64,000 nt of DNA. It comes from CALREJ01 sp035547395. Its GTDB lineage: Bacteria > Patescibacteriota > Gracilibacteria > Peribacterales > Peribacteraceae. Positions 51,152 to 60,335 of the stretch are shown in pieces (position 1 is the first letter of the stretch; each line of letters begins with the position of its first letter). A program made the position numbers and the translations under genes. The notes beneath the pieces are model-generated. The model did not search any database and had not been told where the DNA came from. It worked only from the letters and a program-made list of their open reading frames with translations. The stretch lies in contig DASZVA010000008.1 in the NCBI GenBank assembly GCA_035547395.1, positions 62,001 through 126,000 of the forward strand, written 5' to 3'.

Positions 51152-51290
51152 TGTCAGTACTGTTTTCCTTGGTGGCGAGCTCCTGTCCTTATTGGAGCAC
51201 AGAGGTTCGCCACCAGCGGAACTCACTCTTGTGAGCCGCAGACTGGCACTAAAACAACCGGGCTTCCTTATGGACAGCCCGGTTTTTTCA
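51152..51290 (+). ncRNA. Unassigned structured small RNA
   Basis: A stand-alone RNA of about 140 nt with a consensus promoter and a strong terminator. Folding by eye gives a three-way junction: closing stem TGTCAGT (51152-51158) with ACTGGCA (51242-51248); a long arm GGTGGCGA (51171) with TCGCCACC (51207), capped by GCTCC/GGAGC; and a second arm GCGG-CTCAC (51216) with GTGAG-CCGC (51231), loop TCTT. The next genes on both sides are on the other strand, so it is not a leader. It is not tmRNA, lacks the SRP and 5S motifs, and does not look like 6S RNA. Confidence 0.75.
51256..51288 (+). terminator. Terminator of the ncRNA
   Basis: Stem AACCGGGCT / AGCCCGGTT with inner TCC/GGA, loop TTAT, then TTTT. 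Confidence 0.9.
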
Positions 51291-51377
51291 TACGCCGCAC
51301 CTGGGGACGGGTGCTGCTAGAAATGTATGATATGTAACCAATCGAGCAGCACCGCTCCGCCGGTGCGGCTTTCCAGG

Positions 51378-52136
51378 TCACATCGGCAGCAACACCTTCA
51401 GCGCTTTATCTCCGTACAAAAATGCAATGAGAGCGCCCATCACGAGAAACGGTCCGAACGCGACGTGCTGGGATCTCTTCATCGTGCCGAGGCCGAGAAG
51501 AACGGACACGTAGAGCGCGCCGATGATGTAGGCGGCCATGAGTCCGAGCAGCAGATGCACCCACGATCCGAGCAGAAATCCGAGTGCGACTGCCAGAAAC
51601 ACGTCGCCGCTTCCCACCCACTGTCCGCGGCTGAGCAGCCACTGCCCGCCGAAAAAGACGAGCGCAACGAGTGCACCGTCAAATGCGAGCGAGTGCAGAA
51701 GCAAGCGGTAGGCGACGGCGCAGATAAGGAGTATCACCGTGAACGCGTCGGGAATCATCTGCGTGCGTGCGTCGATCATCGCGATCAAAAGCATCGCCCA
51801 GAATACGAGCCCGAGCAGAATCGATTCCGGCACCAGAAAATTGCTCCACCAGCCGGCAAGGACAAAGAAGAGGCCGGCAACCAATTCCACGAGCGGATAC
51901 TGCCAGGCAATCGGCTTGCCGCAGCTTTTGCATCGTCCTCGCAGGAAGAGAAAGCTGAGAATCGGAATGAGTTCCCACGCCGACAGGATGTGCCCGCAGT
52001 GCGGACAGTGCGAGCGTCCGTTGACGCTCTCGTTTTTCGGCATGCGTAAAATGAGAACGTTGCCGAAACTGCCGAAAGCGGCTCCGAGTACGAAGAGAAA
52101 ACCGCCGATGAGAGCTTCCGCCTGAAGAGGGATCAC
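51378..52136 (-). CDS. pilD: Prepilin peptidase
   Basis: Removes the leader from the prepilins in this window and methylates the new N-terminus. The 252-aa membrane protein has eight or so helices, the four-Cys motif CPHC...CKSC of the N-methylase domain (about 44-72) and the two catalytic Asp, in MIDARTQMIPD and GSGDVFLA. It is about 3.3 kb away from pilB, outside the main block. Confidence 0.95.
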   Translation of the reverse strand: MIPLQAEALIGGFLFVLGAAFGSFGNVLILRMPKNESVNGRSHCPHCGHILSAWELIPILSFLFLRGRCKSCGKPIAWQYPLVELVAGLFFVLAGWWSNFLVPESILLGLVFWAMLLIAMIDARTQMIPDAFTVILLICAVAYRLLLHSLAFDGALVALVFFGGQWLLSRGQWVGSGDVFLAVALGFLLGSWVHLLLGLMAAYIIGALYVSVLLGLGTMKRSQHVAFGPFLVMGALIAFLYGDKALKVLLPM

Positions 52137-52140
52137 CGGC

Positions 52141-52698
52141 TCAGTGTATCGCGTTCTGGGTTGCGTGCGCGAGAGCGACGCGGATCTTCTTGGTGCAGAC
52201 CGCCGCGAGCAGCAGCGAAGCGAATGCCGCGATCCACATACCAGGACCGGAGCTCGGCAGGCTCGGTGCGCCGCTGTGCAGCGATTCTTTTGCCATCGCG
52301 ACCGTCTTTGCGGAAGACGCGGAATGCGCCGCGATCACCGCCGCGACGGACGATCTCTCGCTTGATGCAACGGAGGACGAGGACTGTGCGGACGAAGAAC
52401 TCAAAGGGGCGGGGGCGGCCAAATTCTGCATCTGCTCATTGGCGCGGATCTGCGCCGCGATCTCCTGCGCACGCGCACCGATGCGTGCGATCTGCTGACT
52501 TGTCGCGGATGTATCCGATACCTGTACCTGCCCGCTTGTTTCACCCGTCGTGGTTCCCCCCGGCGGTATCAGGTAGGCGAGCGTGCTGGTGCCCGCTTCG
52601 TACGCACCGTAGATCACGAGCGCGATGGCTGCGCCCGATACCGCGCCGGCAATGCCGCGCACAAAGGGAATCTGCAGAAGGCGTTTGAGGGTGTTCAT
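52141..52698 (-). CDS. Membrane protein with Ser-rich linker, 185 aa
   Basis: Two hydrophobic helices (about 15-35 and 155-172) are separated by a polar Ser/Ala-rich region (SSSSAQSSSSVASSERSS). The last helix near the C-terminus followed by a short basic tail resembles a sortase/rhombosortase-like anchor layout, but there is no clear LPxTG or GlyGly motif. TATACT lies 10 bases before the ATG. It is 4 bp from pilD on the same strand, so the two are probably co-transcribed. Confidence 0.65.
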   Translation of the reverse strand: MNTLKRLLQIPFVRGIAGAVSGAAIALVIYGAYEAGTSTLAYLIPPGGTTTGETSGQVQVSDTSATSQQIARIGARAQEIAAQIRANEQMQNLAAPAPLSSSSAQSSSSVASSERSSVAAVIAAHSASSAKTVAMAKESLHSGAPSLPSSGPGMWIAAFASLLLAAVCTKKIRVALAHATQNAIH

Positions 52699-52758
52699 GT
52701 TTCTGATCAGTATAGCAAAAATGCGCTGTTTTGACCAGAGTGCCTCGGCATGACACAT

Positions 52759-53151
52759 TTATTCCTTCTCTTTCTTCCTCCTCAAACTGCTCTTATAGAC
52801 CTCCGGCTTGAACGCGGGGAGCCGCTCGATTTTGTACGGAAGATCGTACAGCGACACGTCAGGCGGCAGCTTCTGATCATAGCCGAGCAGAATGAGATCG
52901 GGATCGATTTCCCGAACCGGCTGCAAAAAATCCCACTCATCGCCGAGCACCACGTGCGCTTTTGGAAACGCTTTCTCAATCGCGCTCTTCCGCTCCTTCT
53001 CCGACTGCAGAGGAGGGCGCCCTTTAATGCGCTCCACGTTCCGATCCCGCGCGACGATCACCCACAGATCCCCGCGCTTGCCGGCCTCGGTCAACAGAAA
53101 CAAATGCCCGGGATGCAGGTCGTCAAAGGTACCGGAGACAAGGATGCGCAT
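52759..53151 (-). CDS. Cytidylyltransferase-like nucleotidyltransferase
   Basis: A 130-aa protein with the HxGH motif in SGTFDDLHPGHLFLL (about 6-20) and GRPPLQSEKERKSAI, as in glycerol-3-phosphate cytidylyltransferase and archaeal-type FAD synthetase. The length fits TagD/RibL-like members. It adds a nucleotidyl group to a phosphorylated substrate; which substrate is unclear. TATTCT is 6 bases before the ATG. Confidence 0.85.
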   Translation of the reverse strand: MRILVSGTFDDLHPGHLFLLTEAGKRGDLWVIVARDRNVERIKGRPPLQSEKERKSAIEKAFPKAHVVLGDEWDFLQPVREIDPDLILLGYDQKLPPDVSLYDLPYKIERLPAFKPEVYKSSLRRKKEKE

Positions 53152-53162
53152 GCGAAGAGAAT

Positions 53163-53240
53163 ACAGAATATTGAATTTTGAGTCTTGAAAATCTCATCAG
53201 CACTCCGTCCAATATTCCATATTCAAAATTCAGGATTCAC
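53163..53240. repeat. GAATTTTGAAT-type inverted repeat element
   Basis: Left arm GAATATTGAATTTTGAGTCT, spacer of about 20 bp, right arm ATATTCCATATTCAAAATTC. It fills the gap between the propeller protein stop and the nucleotidyltransferase start. Confidence 0.8.
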
Positions 53241-53241
53241 A

Positions 53242-55317
53242 TCACTTCGTCGCCATCAGATCGATCACATACACGTGCTTCTCGTCCGACACATACAGGT
53301 GCGCCTCGTCGGGATCGACGTACAGTCCGTTGAGCGTCCCGATTTGCTGCCCCTCGAGCACGTATTGACGCACATACGTGGATTCACCGGTCGGCCCGCC
53401 GTCGCTCAGCACGATCACGCGTGCATGCGTCGGATCAAGCAGATAGAAATCGCGGTCCGTGACCTTGAAGATCTTCGTTACATTCTTGAGAGCATCGGTC
53501 GGCACCTGACGGACGACGAACGGCTGATTCTCGCCGCGGAAGAGCTTGACGATGGTGCCGCCGTCTTTCAGCACGTACACGCTGCCGTCAATCGACATAT
53601 CCAGCGCACCCTTCAGATCCCCGTTCACGTTGTACTGCACCGGCACGCCGTAGCGATCGTTGAGACGCTGATATTTGTAGATCTGATTGTTCTCCGGCGA
53701 AAGCACGTAGAGATAGCTGGTGTATGCATCGACCGCCTTGCCGCTCATCCATCCTTTGGGATCATCAGTCTTCATGTTCGTCGCCTGTCCGTTCTGCCAC
53801 TCGATGATGGAATTGTCGCTCATCAAAAATACCTGCGACTGGAAGCGCGACAGGTTGGTGCCGTCGACGATGAACGTGTTGTCCTGCGTCAGCGGATGCG
53901 GATCCTCGACGGTATTGAGCAGCACGTGGTAGACATTCTGCTTATCAAACACCATGAACTCGCCGTCGCTGATGCCTACCAAGCCGTCGGCCTGGATGTC
54001 GGCGGAGGCAGACGCGAGATTGGCCACAATGCGCGGCGAAATGCGTACGATGTTGTTGATGGATTCTCTCTTTCCCTGAATCTGATCGAGCAGGTTGAGC
54101 GCCTCCTGACGGAACATGCCCGACTGATTGTCCATCACCTGCTGCGCCTGCTGCGCCGCATTGTCGAGAATCGCATTGGCGGCATCGCTGTCTCCCTGGA
54201 TATGGCGATTTTCGGCGGTCTGGATCTCGACGTTGATCTGATCGATGAGCTTCTGCAGATCCGCCTGCGTCTTGCTGCGCTCGCCGAGCGTAAAGAGATG
54301 AACGACCGCCCAGATAATCACGAGTGCCGCGATGGCACAGGCGATCAGCAGCAGATGAGCGCGTTTCTTGCGTTCGGGATGATGCAGATCCGCGATGAGC
54401 TGGGTGAACCAGTCCCGTGTCGCAACCGCCCATCGCATGGACGTGATCGAGGAGAGAAGCGTCAGAGATGATGCGCCGCCCGTCTTCGCTTTCTTGCCGA
54501 CCTTTCCCATCACGTCCTTTGTTTTGCCGATGGCTTCCCTGGACGGGAGATAGGATTTCATCGTGGTCACCGACGGCATCATGCCGCGCGCACGATCCAG
54601 CCATGACATAGAGGCACGCTCTCTGCGGCGGTAGCGATCCGCAGCGGACGGTTCGCGGCTCCCGGTGCGCGGCTCCAGATCCTCCACCTCTTCCATTGTT
54701 GTTCCGGCTGCGGCGAAATCCATGGTCGCGAGCGCCGCATGCTCGTTGTCTGCTTCCAGCGTCCGCTCCAGCATGTCGACCACGGTGTCGCGGTTGGCCG
54801 CAAGACGGGCGAGCTGCGCGGGCGTCACGGAACGAAGCAGGCGCTGCGTCGAAAAAACCACCATGTCATTGCGCTCGATTTTACCGCTGGAAATGTGGAC
54901 GAACGCCGGCGTCGGTTTGCCGCTGGAATACTCGGTGATCTGGCTCGCGGTTCCCTTGCGCACAAGATACACCTCGGCCCTGCCCGCATGCGATGCATGG
55001 AGCATGCCGTGCTTGTCGAGAATGCAGATGATCATGTGCACATCCTGCACGGTATTTGATATCAGCATGCCTTTGAGCAGGCCGTTCATTTCCTTGAGCG
55101 TGCTGTCGAGTCTCTCGGCGGCGTCTCCTTCCGCCTCGAGCAACGCGTGTTTGACGATCTGTTCACACTCATGTGCAACCGTTTTCGCTTTGTCAGCATC
55201 GCCGATAATTTCCATCAGCAGGCAGACGCGTTCTCCGTGGAGAGTCTCGAGCGGCAATGCACTGAGTGACATGTCGCGCGCGGATCTCGTCTGGCCTGTC
55301 CGGACAGAGACGTCCAT
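53242..55317 (-). CDS. PP2C-like domain, membrane helix and beta-propeller protein
   Basis: A 691-aa protein. The N-terminal 210 residues resemble a PP2C/SpoIIE-type phosphatase fold (VCLLMEIIGDADKAK; ILDKHGMLHASHAGRAEVYLVRKG; VVFSTQRLLRS), but the metal-binding Asp residues of DGMGG and GDSR are not seen, so activity is doubtful. A linker and a membrane helix (about 325-345) follow, then a coiled coil and an NHL-like propeller (about 440-690) facing outside. The start at 55317 is chosen as the first codon after the Lys/Phe-rich upstream stretch. Role unknown; a sensor is plausible. Confidence 0.7.
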   Translation of the reverse strand: MDVSVRTGQTRSARDMSLSALPLETLHGERVCLLMEIIGDADKAKTVAHECEQIVKHALLEAEGDAAERLDSTLKEMNGLLKGMLISNTVQDVHMIICILDKHGMLHASHAGRAEVYLVRKGTASQITEYSSGKPTPAFVHISSGKIERNDMVVFSTQRLLRSVTPAQLARLAANRDTVVDMLERTLEADNEHAALATMDFAAAGTTMEEVEDLEPRTGSREPSAADRYRRRERASMSWLDRARGMMPSVTTMKSYLPSREAIGKTKDVMGKVGKKAKTGGASSLTLLSSITSMRWAVATRDWFTQLIADLHHPERKKRAHLLLIACAIAALVIIWAVVHLFTLGERSKTQADLQKLIDQINVEIQTAENRHIQGDSDAANAILDNAAQQAQQVMDNQSGMFRQEALNLLDQIQGKRESINNIVRISPRIVANLASASADIQADGLVGISDGEFMVFDKQNVYHVLLNTVEDPHPLTQDNTFIVDGTNLSRFQSQVFLMSDNSIIEWQNGQATNMKTDDPKGWMSGKAVDAYTSYLYVLSPENNQIYKYQRLNDRYGVPVQYNVNGDLKGALDMSIDGSVYVLKDGGTIVKLFRGENQPFVVRQVPTDALKNVTKIFKVTDRDFYLLDPTHARVIVLSDGGPTGESTYVRQYVLEGQQIGTLNGLYVDPDEAHLYVSDEKHVYVIDLMATK

Positions 55318-55530
55318 ACGGTTGACTAGGGTACAGCTCTCCGGGCTCCAGGAAAAGAGCGTAAGCAACGGAATTCGATCAACGCGCCAGAGCAGTTTAA
55401 ACAAAAAACTCAACAAAAAATTTGTTTTATTTAAGCCAAAAAAACGACATACTGACAAGAATCATATTGCTTTCTTGCCAAGGGGGGAGTACAGTGGGAC
55501 CAGTTACTTCAATTTCCAAAACAAGAGTAC

Positions 55531-57408
55531 ATGAAAACGGTGAAAGATTGGGTACAGCGATACGTCGCTGGCCCCCCGGCTGCTTCGCAAGAAGCGGCAA
55601 GCGGCATGCAGCCGCAACAAAAAAACGGCGGCAAGCGCCGCAGACACGGACGCAACCGGCGTCCGCAGCAGAATGGTCCGCAGAACGGTTCTCAACAGAC
55701 GTCTCCCCAGCCAAATATCCAAGTGCAAAACAACGTGCGACGCGGAGGGCTCAAGCTCTATCCTCTCGGAGGATTCGAGCAGGTGGGACGCAACTGCTTC
55801 GTGATCGAGGTCGATGGCGATATTTTTCTCATCGATCTGGGACTGCAATTCCCCGATGAAGACATGCTCGGCATCGACTATCTCATTCCCGATATCACGG
55901 GACTAAAAGGAAGAGAGAACCGCATCAAGGCGGTCCTCTTCACACACGGACATTTGGACCACATCGGCGCCGTGCAACATCTGCTTCCGCAGCTGCACTT
56001 CCCGCCGAGCTACGGCACCAAGCTCACGATGGCGTTCGTCAAAAAGCGCCTCGATGAGGAGCAGCTGACGAGCAAGGCCCGTCTCAATACGGTCGCCTAC
56101 GGCCAAAAGCTGACGTTTGGAAAAGTGAGCGTGGAGTTCCTCCGCGTCACGCACTCGATTCCCGATTCTGCGGCGATCGCTGTGCATACGCCGTACGGAA
56201 CGATCGTGCACACGGGCGACTTCAAGTTCGACTTAACACCGATGAACGAACCGCCGGCTGATTTCCAAAGACTCAGTGAACTCGGCCAGAAAGGCGTGCT
56301 CGCGATCATTGCGGACTCGACCAACGCCCAAAAACCGGGAAACAGCAAGAGCGAGCGCGAGATCGGCGGCACGATTCATGACCTTATCAAGGATGCTAAT
56401 GGCCGCGTGATCATCTCCACGTTCTCGAGCCTTCTCAACCGTATCCAGCAGGTCGTCGACTGCGCCAAAGAGACCAACCGCAAGGTGTATCTCTCGGGAC
56501 GCAGCATGGAGACCAACGTCGAAATCGCCCAAAATCTCGGCTACATCAAAGCTCCGCGCGGACTCATCCGCAAAACCGGCCCGGGCATGGAGAAGCTGCC
56601 TGACAATGAGGTCATCATCGTGACCACCGGCAGTCAGGGCGAGGAAATGGCGGGCCTCGCACGCATGGGACTCGGCACGCATCGCCATATCAATATCAAG
56701 AAAGGCGATACGGTGATCCTGAGCAGTAATCCGATCATCGGCAACGAGCGGGCGGTAGCAAAGGTCATCAACAACCTGCACCTCAAAGGAGCGGCGGTGA
56801 AGACGAATGCCGAGCTGGCATTACACACAACCGGTCACGGTTATCAGAACGACATTCTCCTGATGCACCGCCTTGTCCGTGCACGACACGTGATCCCTGA
56901 GCACGGCGAACCGCACATGCGTGCGGCGCACGCCGATCTCGCACGCACAATCGGCTATCCGGACAACCAAATCCATCTGCTCACGAACGGCGAAATACTG
57001 GAGTTCGAGGGAAACGGCATGCTCCGAAAGAGCAAGCAGAAATCCCCGTTCCGCGACGTCATCATCGACGGCCGCGGTGCCGCCGGCGAAGGCCAGCGGG
57101 TGCTGACGGACCGCAAAGTGATGAGCGGCGCGGGTGCGCTCATCGTGCTCTTCAAAGTGTACGCCGAAAGCAAGCGCCTCGTCGGCGACCCGGACGTCAT
57201 ATCGCGCGGACTCATCTATGGATCGGAACAAACCGAAATCACCACCGAAGTCGTGCAGACCGCGAAGAAAGCATACGAGGAAGAGCTTAACCGCGGCACC
57301 ACCGATCGCAAGGAATTCAAACGCGCGGTGACCGGAGCTCTCTACCGATACTTCGATCGCAAACTCGACCGCGAACCGATGGTCATTCCCTTATTCGTGG
57401 AAGTGTGA
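55531..57408 (+). CDS. rnj: Ribonuclease J
   Basis: A metallo-beta-lactamase/beta-CASP RNase with 5'-3' exonuclease and endonuclease activity; it is the main mRNA decay enzyme in bacteria lacking RNase E. The 625-aa protein has HGHLDH (about 138-143), HTGDFKFD, the beta-CASP motifs and the C-terminal domain. The first 70 residues are an Arg/Gln/Asn-rich disordered extension (GGKRRRHGRNRRPQQNG), which may bind RNA. The 213-bp gap upstream has no other gene that I can support. Confidence 0.94.
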   Translation: MKTVKDWVQRYVAGPPAASQEAASGMQPQQKNGGKRRRHGRNRRPQQNGPQNGSQQTSPQPNIQVQNNVRRGGLKLYPLGGFEQVGRNCFVIEVDGDIFLIDLGLQFPDEDMLGIDYLIPDITGLKGRENRIKAVLFTHGHLDHIGAVQHLLPQLHFPPSYGTKLTMAFVKKRLDEEQLTSKARLNTVAYGQKLTFGKVSVEFLRVTHSIPDSAAIAVHTPYGTIVHTGDFKFDLTPMNEPPADFQRLSELGQKGVLAIIADSTNAQKPGNSKSEREIGGTIHDLIKDANGRVIISTFSSLLNRIQQVVDCAKETNRKVYLSGRSMETNVEIAQNLGYIKAPRGLIRKTGPGMEKLPDNEVIIVTTGSQGEEMAGLARMGLGTHRHINIKKGDTVILSSNPIIGNERAVAKVINNLHLKGAAVKTNAELALHTTGHGYQNDILLMHRLVRARHVIPEHGEPHMRAAHADLARTIGYPDNQIHLLTNGEILEFEGNGMLRKSKQKSPFRDVIIDGRGAAGEGQRVLTDRKVMSGAGALIVLFKVYAESKRLVGDPDVISRGLIYGSEQTEITTEVVQTAKKAYEEELNRGTTDRKEFKRAVTGALYRYFDRKLDREPMVIPLFVEV

Positions 57409-57427
57409 TCAATCCCAATGCAGACAC

Positions 57428-57449
57428 AAGCGGGCTTCGGCCCGCTTTT
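57428..57449 (+). terminator. Terminator of rnj
   Basis: AAGCGGGC TTCG GCCCGCTT followed by TTA, 20 bp after the rnj stop. The rest of the gap to 57629 holds a short direct repeat (TGCGGCCAGGAAT twice) and nothing else I can support. Confidence 0.85.
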
Positions 57450-57628
57450 AACATATGCATCAGGAATGGCTCATGAATGCGGCCAGGAATAACCAATGAC
57501 TGCGGCCAGGAATGGCAGCTCTCTAAACAAAAAATACTTCTAGCAATTTTATGGCTACCGCATACGATGCATAACGTTCCATACAAGGAATGAACATGCA
57601 GGTAAATGTTTGGTACACTCTCCCCTCC

Positions 57629-58249
57629 ATGCGCTACGACGCAGTCTTCTTCGATCTCGACGGCACCCTCGTGGAAACGGGGCCCCTGTGGGACATCGCG
57701 ACGCGCAGAGCCGTGCCCGAGTGGACGGAGGATTTGAGCGAGGAAGAGTACCGCAGTCTCGGCGGCGCACTGCTCCATGAGCTGCTCGCGGAGAAGGGGG
57801 TCGACGCCGGCACCATTGAAAAGATCCGAGCTCGGCGCAACGAGCACATGCTGCCACTCATGCGTGAGCATGCGATGTGGAGAGAGGGAGCGATCGATCT
57901 CCTTCACGAGCTTACCAAGAAGCGCATGGGCATCGTCACGAGCGCGCCCCTTGTTGCCGTCGATGCTCTCGATGACGCTCTTCGACTGCGAACGTACGCG
58001 GAAGTCATCGTGACGGGGGAGGATATGCGACCGGATTACAAGCCGCACCCCAAGGGACTTCTAATTGCCTGTGAACGATTGGGCGTCGATGCTGCGCGCT
58101 GCGTGTACGTCGGCGATCAGCAATGCGATCTGGATGCAGCAGCCGCGGCAGGCATGGACGCCGTTCTCATGCGCGGCATTTTTACGCCGGACACCGTCAC
58201 ACATTCGCAGAGCGTGTCCACGCCGGGAGAACTCAGACCGCTATTGTAA
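57629..58249 (+). CDS. HAD-superfamily phosphatase (Gph/phosphoglucomutase-like)
   Basis: A 206-aa protein with all HAD motifs: FFDLDGTL (Asp9, Asp11), GIVTSAPL (motif II Ser/Thr), KPHPKGL (motif III Lys) and VGDQQCDLDAAAAAG (motif IV Asp). The cap is the small helical type. The substrate cannot be told from sequence. The ATG at 57629 has TACACT 9 bases upstream. The 3' end overlaps convergent pyrC by 17 bp. Confidence 0.9.
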   Translation: MRYDAVFFDLDGTLVETGPLWDIATRRAVPEWTEDLSEEEYRSLGGALLHELLAEKGVDAGTIEKIRARRNEHMLPLMREHAMWREGAIDLLHELTKKRMGIVTSAPLVAVDALDDALRLRTYAEVIVTGEDMRPDYKPHPKGLLIACERLGVDAARCVYVGDQQCDLDAAAAAGMDAVLMRGIFTPDTVTHSQSVSTPGELRPLL

Positions 58250-59558
58250 GCACCCCCTCCACCTTTCCCTTCACACTCCATCCGTCATACGGACTCCACC
58301 CGCATTTGCTGTGCAGCTTCGCGGCATCGATCGTCCATGTTGTGTTCGGATCGACGATGACGATATCCGTCTTCACGCCTTTTTCGATTCCCTGTTTTCC
58401 AAGTTTGAAAATGCGATTGGGATTCTCGAAGCAAAGCCGCACGATGTCCTTGATGGTGATCGGGGGACAGGTGGCGTTGGGCTCCAAAGGATTCGGCCAA
58501 TGCCCAGCCGCAACCGACAGCAGAAGAGGGATCATTGTCTCCGTTCCCGGCAGACCCGACGGCGCCTTGAGCGGTTCGGGATTCTGTTTCTCCTGCAGTG
58601 TGTGCGGTGCATGGTCGGTCGAGACGCAGTCGACGACGCCATCAATAATGCCTTGCCACAGCGCGAAGCGATGCTTGGCGGAGCGGATCGGGGGATTCAC
58701 TTTGATGAGCGTGCCGAGTTTTTCGTAATCGTCGGTCGTGAGAATCAGATGATGCGGCGTCACCTCGCAGGTCACGCGCAGTCCGTCGGCCTTTGCCTTC
58801 CTGACGAGATCGATGCCGCCCTCGGTCGTAAGGTGGGCGACGTGCAGATGCGTGCCGTGCTTGCGTGCCAGGTTGATCGCACGCTCGATCGCGATCGCTT
58901 CGCTGGTCGCCGGGCGCAGCAGTGAATGCACGGCAACACCCGTGCGCGTGTTCTGCATCGCAGCCTTGGCGTTTTCGTCGGGGTCTTCGCAGTGCGCGAC
59001 GAGCGGCAGGTTGTGATCCGCGCAGGCCTGAAAGAGATCGTCCAGCAATGCATCTTCCACTTTCTGATCACCGGTCGAATGATCGAGGAAGATCTTCACG
59101 CCGGCAAGCCGTGATCGCAGATGCTTCATATCCGATGCGGTGCTGTCGAGAAGTTCCCGCAATGCCGCCAGATGCACATCCTGCGTGATGCCGAAGAAGA
59201 AACGGATGTCGCAGTTTTTGATCTCTTCCGCGCGCCGGACTTTATCGGCCAACGCCGAGACGGTGACGGTCGGGGGGATGGTGTTGGGCATATCAAGGAC
59301 GGTCGTCACGCCGCCGGCAAGCGCAGCGGCGGCTCCCGTTTCCATCGTTTCCTTTTGCTCGAGCCCGGGCTCCCGGAAATGCACATGGCAATCGATGAAC
59401 CCCGGCAGCAGCAGCTTGCCCGTGACGTCGATCTCTTCATCGCTCTCTTCTATATAACGTGCGATGTCTTTCACGATGCCGTTTTCAAAAAGCAGATCGT
59501 CGCGGGATTCAAGACCCTCGCTCACGATCGTGCCGCCATGGAGGAGAAGTGCGGGCAT
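58233..59558 (-). CDS. pyrC: Dihydroorotase (class I)
   Basis: Cyclises carbamoyl-aspartate to dihydroorotate, step 3 of pyrimidine synthesis. The 441-aa protein has the metal-binding DCHVHFREP (His58, His60), a Lys for carbamylation in GVKIFLDHSTG (about 150), AHCED, HVAHLTTEGG and the catalytic Asp in STDHAPH. It fits the long bacterial class I type. The start at 59558 has TATGCT 7 bases upstream. pyrB is 760 bp away on the same strand, with one oppositely oriented gene between. Confidence 0.94.
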   Translation of the reverse strand: MPALLLHGGTIVSEGLESRDDLLFENGIVKDIARYIEESDEEIDVTGKLLLPGFIDCHVHFREPGLEQKETMETGAAAALAGGVTTVLDMPNTIPPTVTVSALADKVRRAEEIKNCDIRFFFGITQDVHLAALRELLDSTASDMKHLRSRLAGVKIFLDHSTGDQKVEDALLDDLFQACADHNLPLVAHCEDPDENAKAAMQNTRTGVAVHSLLRPATSEAIAIERAINLARKHGTHLHVAHLTTEGGIDLVRKAKADGLRVTCEVTPHHLILTTDDYEKLGTLIKVNPPIRSAKHRFALWQGIIDGVVDCVSTDHAPHTLQEKQNPEPLKAPSGLPGTETMIPLLLSVAAGHWPNPLEPNATCPPITIKDIVRLCFENPNRIFKLGKQGIEKGVKTDIVIVDPNTTWTIDAAKLHSKCGWSPYDGWSVKGKVEGVLTIAV

Positions 59559-59624
59559 TGGCGGGAGCATACCACATGTTCGTATTCTTGAAAAATTTCA
59601 GAGAAATGGTTTAATCATTAAGCC

Positions 59625-60335
59625 ATGTTTGGCTCACTCGACCCCTCCCGGCGACCGGCATACCAAAAACCGATAAGCAGTTTCCTCGGACTGACGGAGG
59701 AACAAATCGATGCGCATCTGGCGGTTCGCCGATACGGGGATTTTGAACTGACAGATGCAGTCACGCCGTCCTATGATCTGCGAGTGGTGCCCAGGCAGGG
59801 TTATCGCCACGAGACGTACACCGATCCGGAAACAGGAGGGATGATGCCCGCCCTCATGGTTGCCGCCACCCGCGAAGTGCTGTGGGACTTGTTTGAGGAT
59901 TTGCTGGAGCCTCTGGGCGATGACGTGGCGTTCGTCCTGGAAACAAGCCATACAAAAAACACGAAGAGCCTCCAAAACGGCCATCGGGATTTCTATCGGG
60001 AACATATTGATCTCCCCGTCCTGAAAAGCACGCTGCACGATCATCTGGATCTGCTGCTCAATGACGGTTGTACGGGGATTGCAGTGACAAATCCGTCCGC
60101 GCTTCTCGAAGTACAATTGGACGAACATAAATTGATTACTATTTACGCGAAACAGCTGTCGGCGTTCGAGAGAATCCTGCGGGGCCACGGTGTCTTTCTT
60201 GATCAACGAATAAAATTCATTACGGAGGCGGAACACGCCCATTCCACGTCGGAAAGATATCGGAAAGAATTCAATCAACTGGCTTACAAGTTGGGCATGG
60301 AAAGCGATGATGATGAAGACCTATTCAACGCGTAG
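59625..60335 (+). CDS. Hypothetical protein, 236 aa
   Basis: I do not recognise the family. It is soluble, with mixed helices and strands (VTPSYDLRVVPRQGYRH; VAFVLETSHTKNTKS; DGCTGIAVTNPSALLEVQLDEHKLITIYA) and an acidic end. It lies between pyrC and pyrB on the opposite strand and overlaps the pyrB 3' end by 15 bp. No motif suggests a link to pyrimidines. Confidence 0.6.
   Translation: MFGSLDPSRRPAYQKPISSFLGLTEEQIDAHLAVRRYGDFELTDAVTPSYDLRVVPRQGYRHETYTDPETGGMMPALMVAATREVLWDLFEDLLEPLGDDVAFVLETSHTKNTKSLQNGHRDFYREHIDLPVLKSTLHDHLDLLLNDGCTGIAVTNPSALLEVQLDEHKLITIYAKQLSAFERILRGHGVFLDQRIKFITEAEHAHSTSERYRKEFNQLAYKLGMESDDDEDLFNA

Noticed and set aside
51152..51290. 5S rRNA, because of the three-way junction
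   Set aside because: The conserved CCGAAC..GGAAGT loop and other 5S positions are missing, and a Rho-independent terminator follows at once.
51064..51377. tmRNA next to smpB
   Set aside because: The RNA is too short (about 140 nt), has no tRNA-like acceptor with TTCGAAT and CCA, and no tag reading frame.
53185..54471. 428-aa open frame on the plus strand
   Set aside because: Antisense to the PP2C-like/propeller gene; composition typical of a shadow frame.
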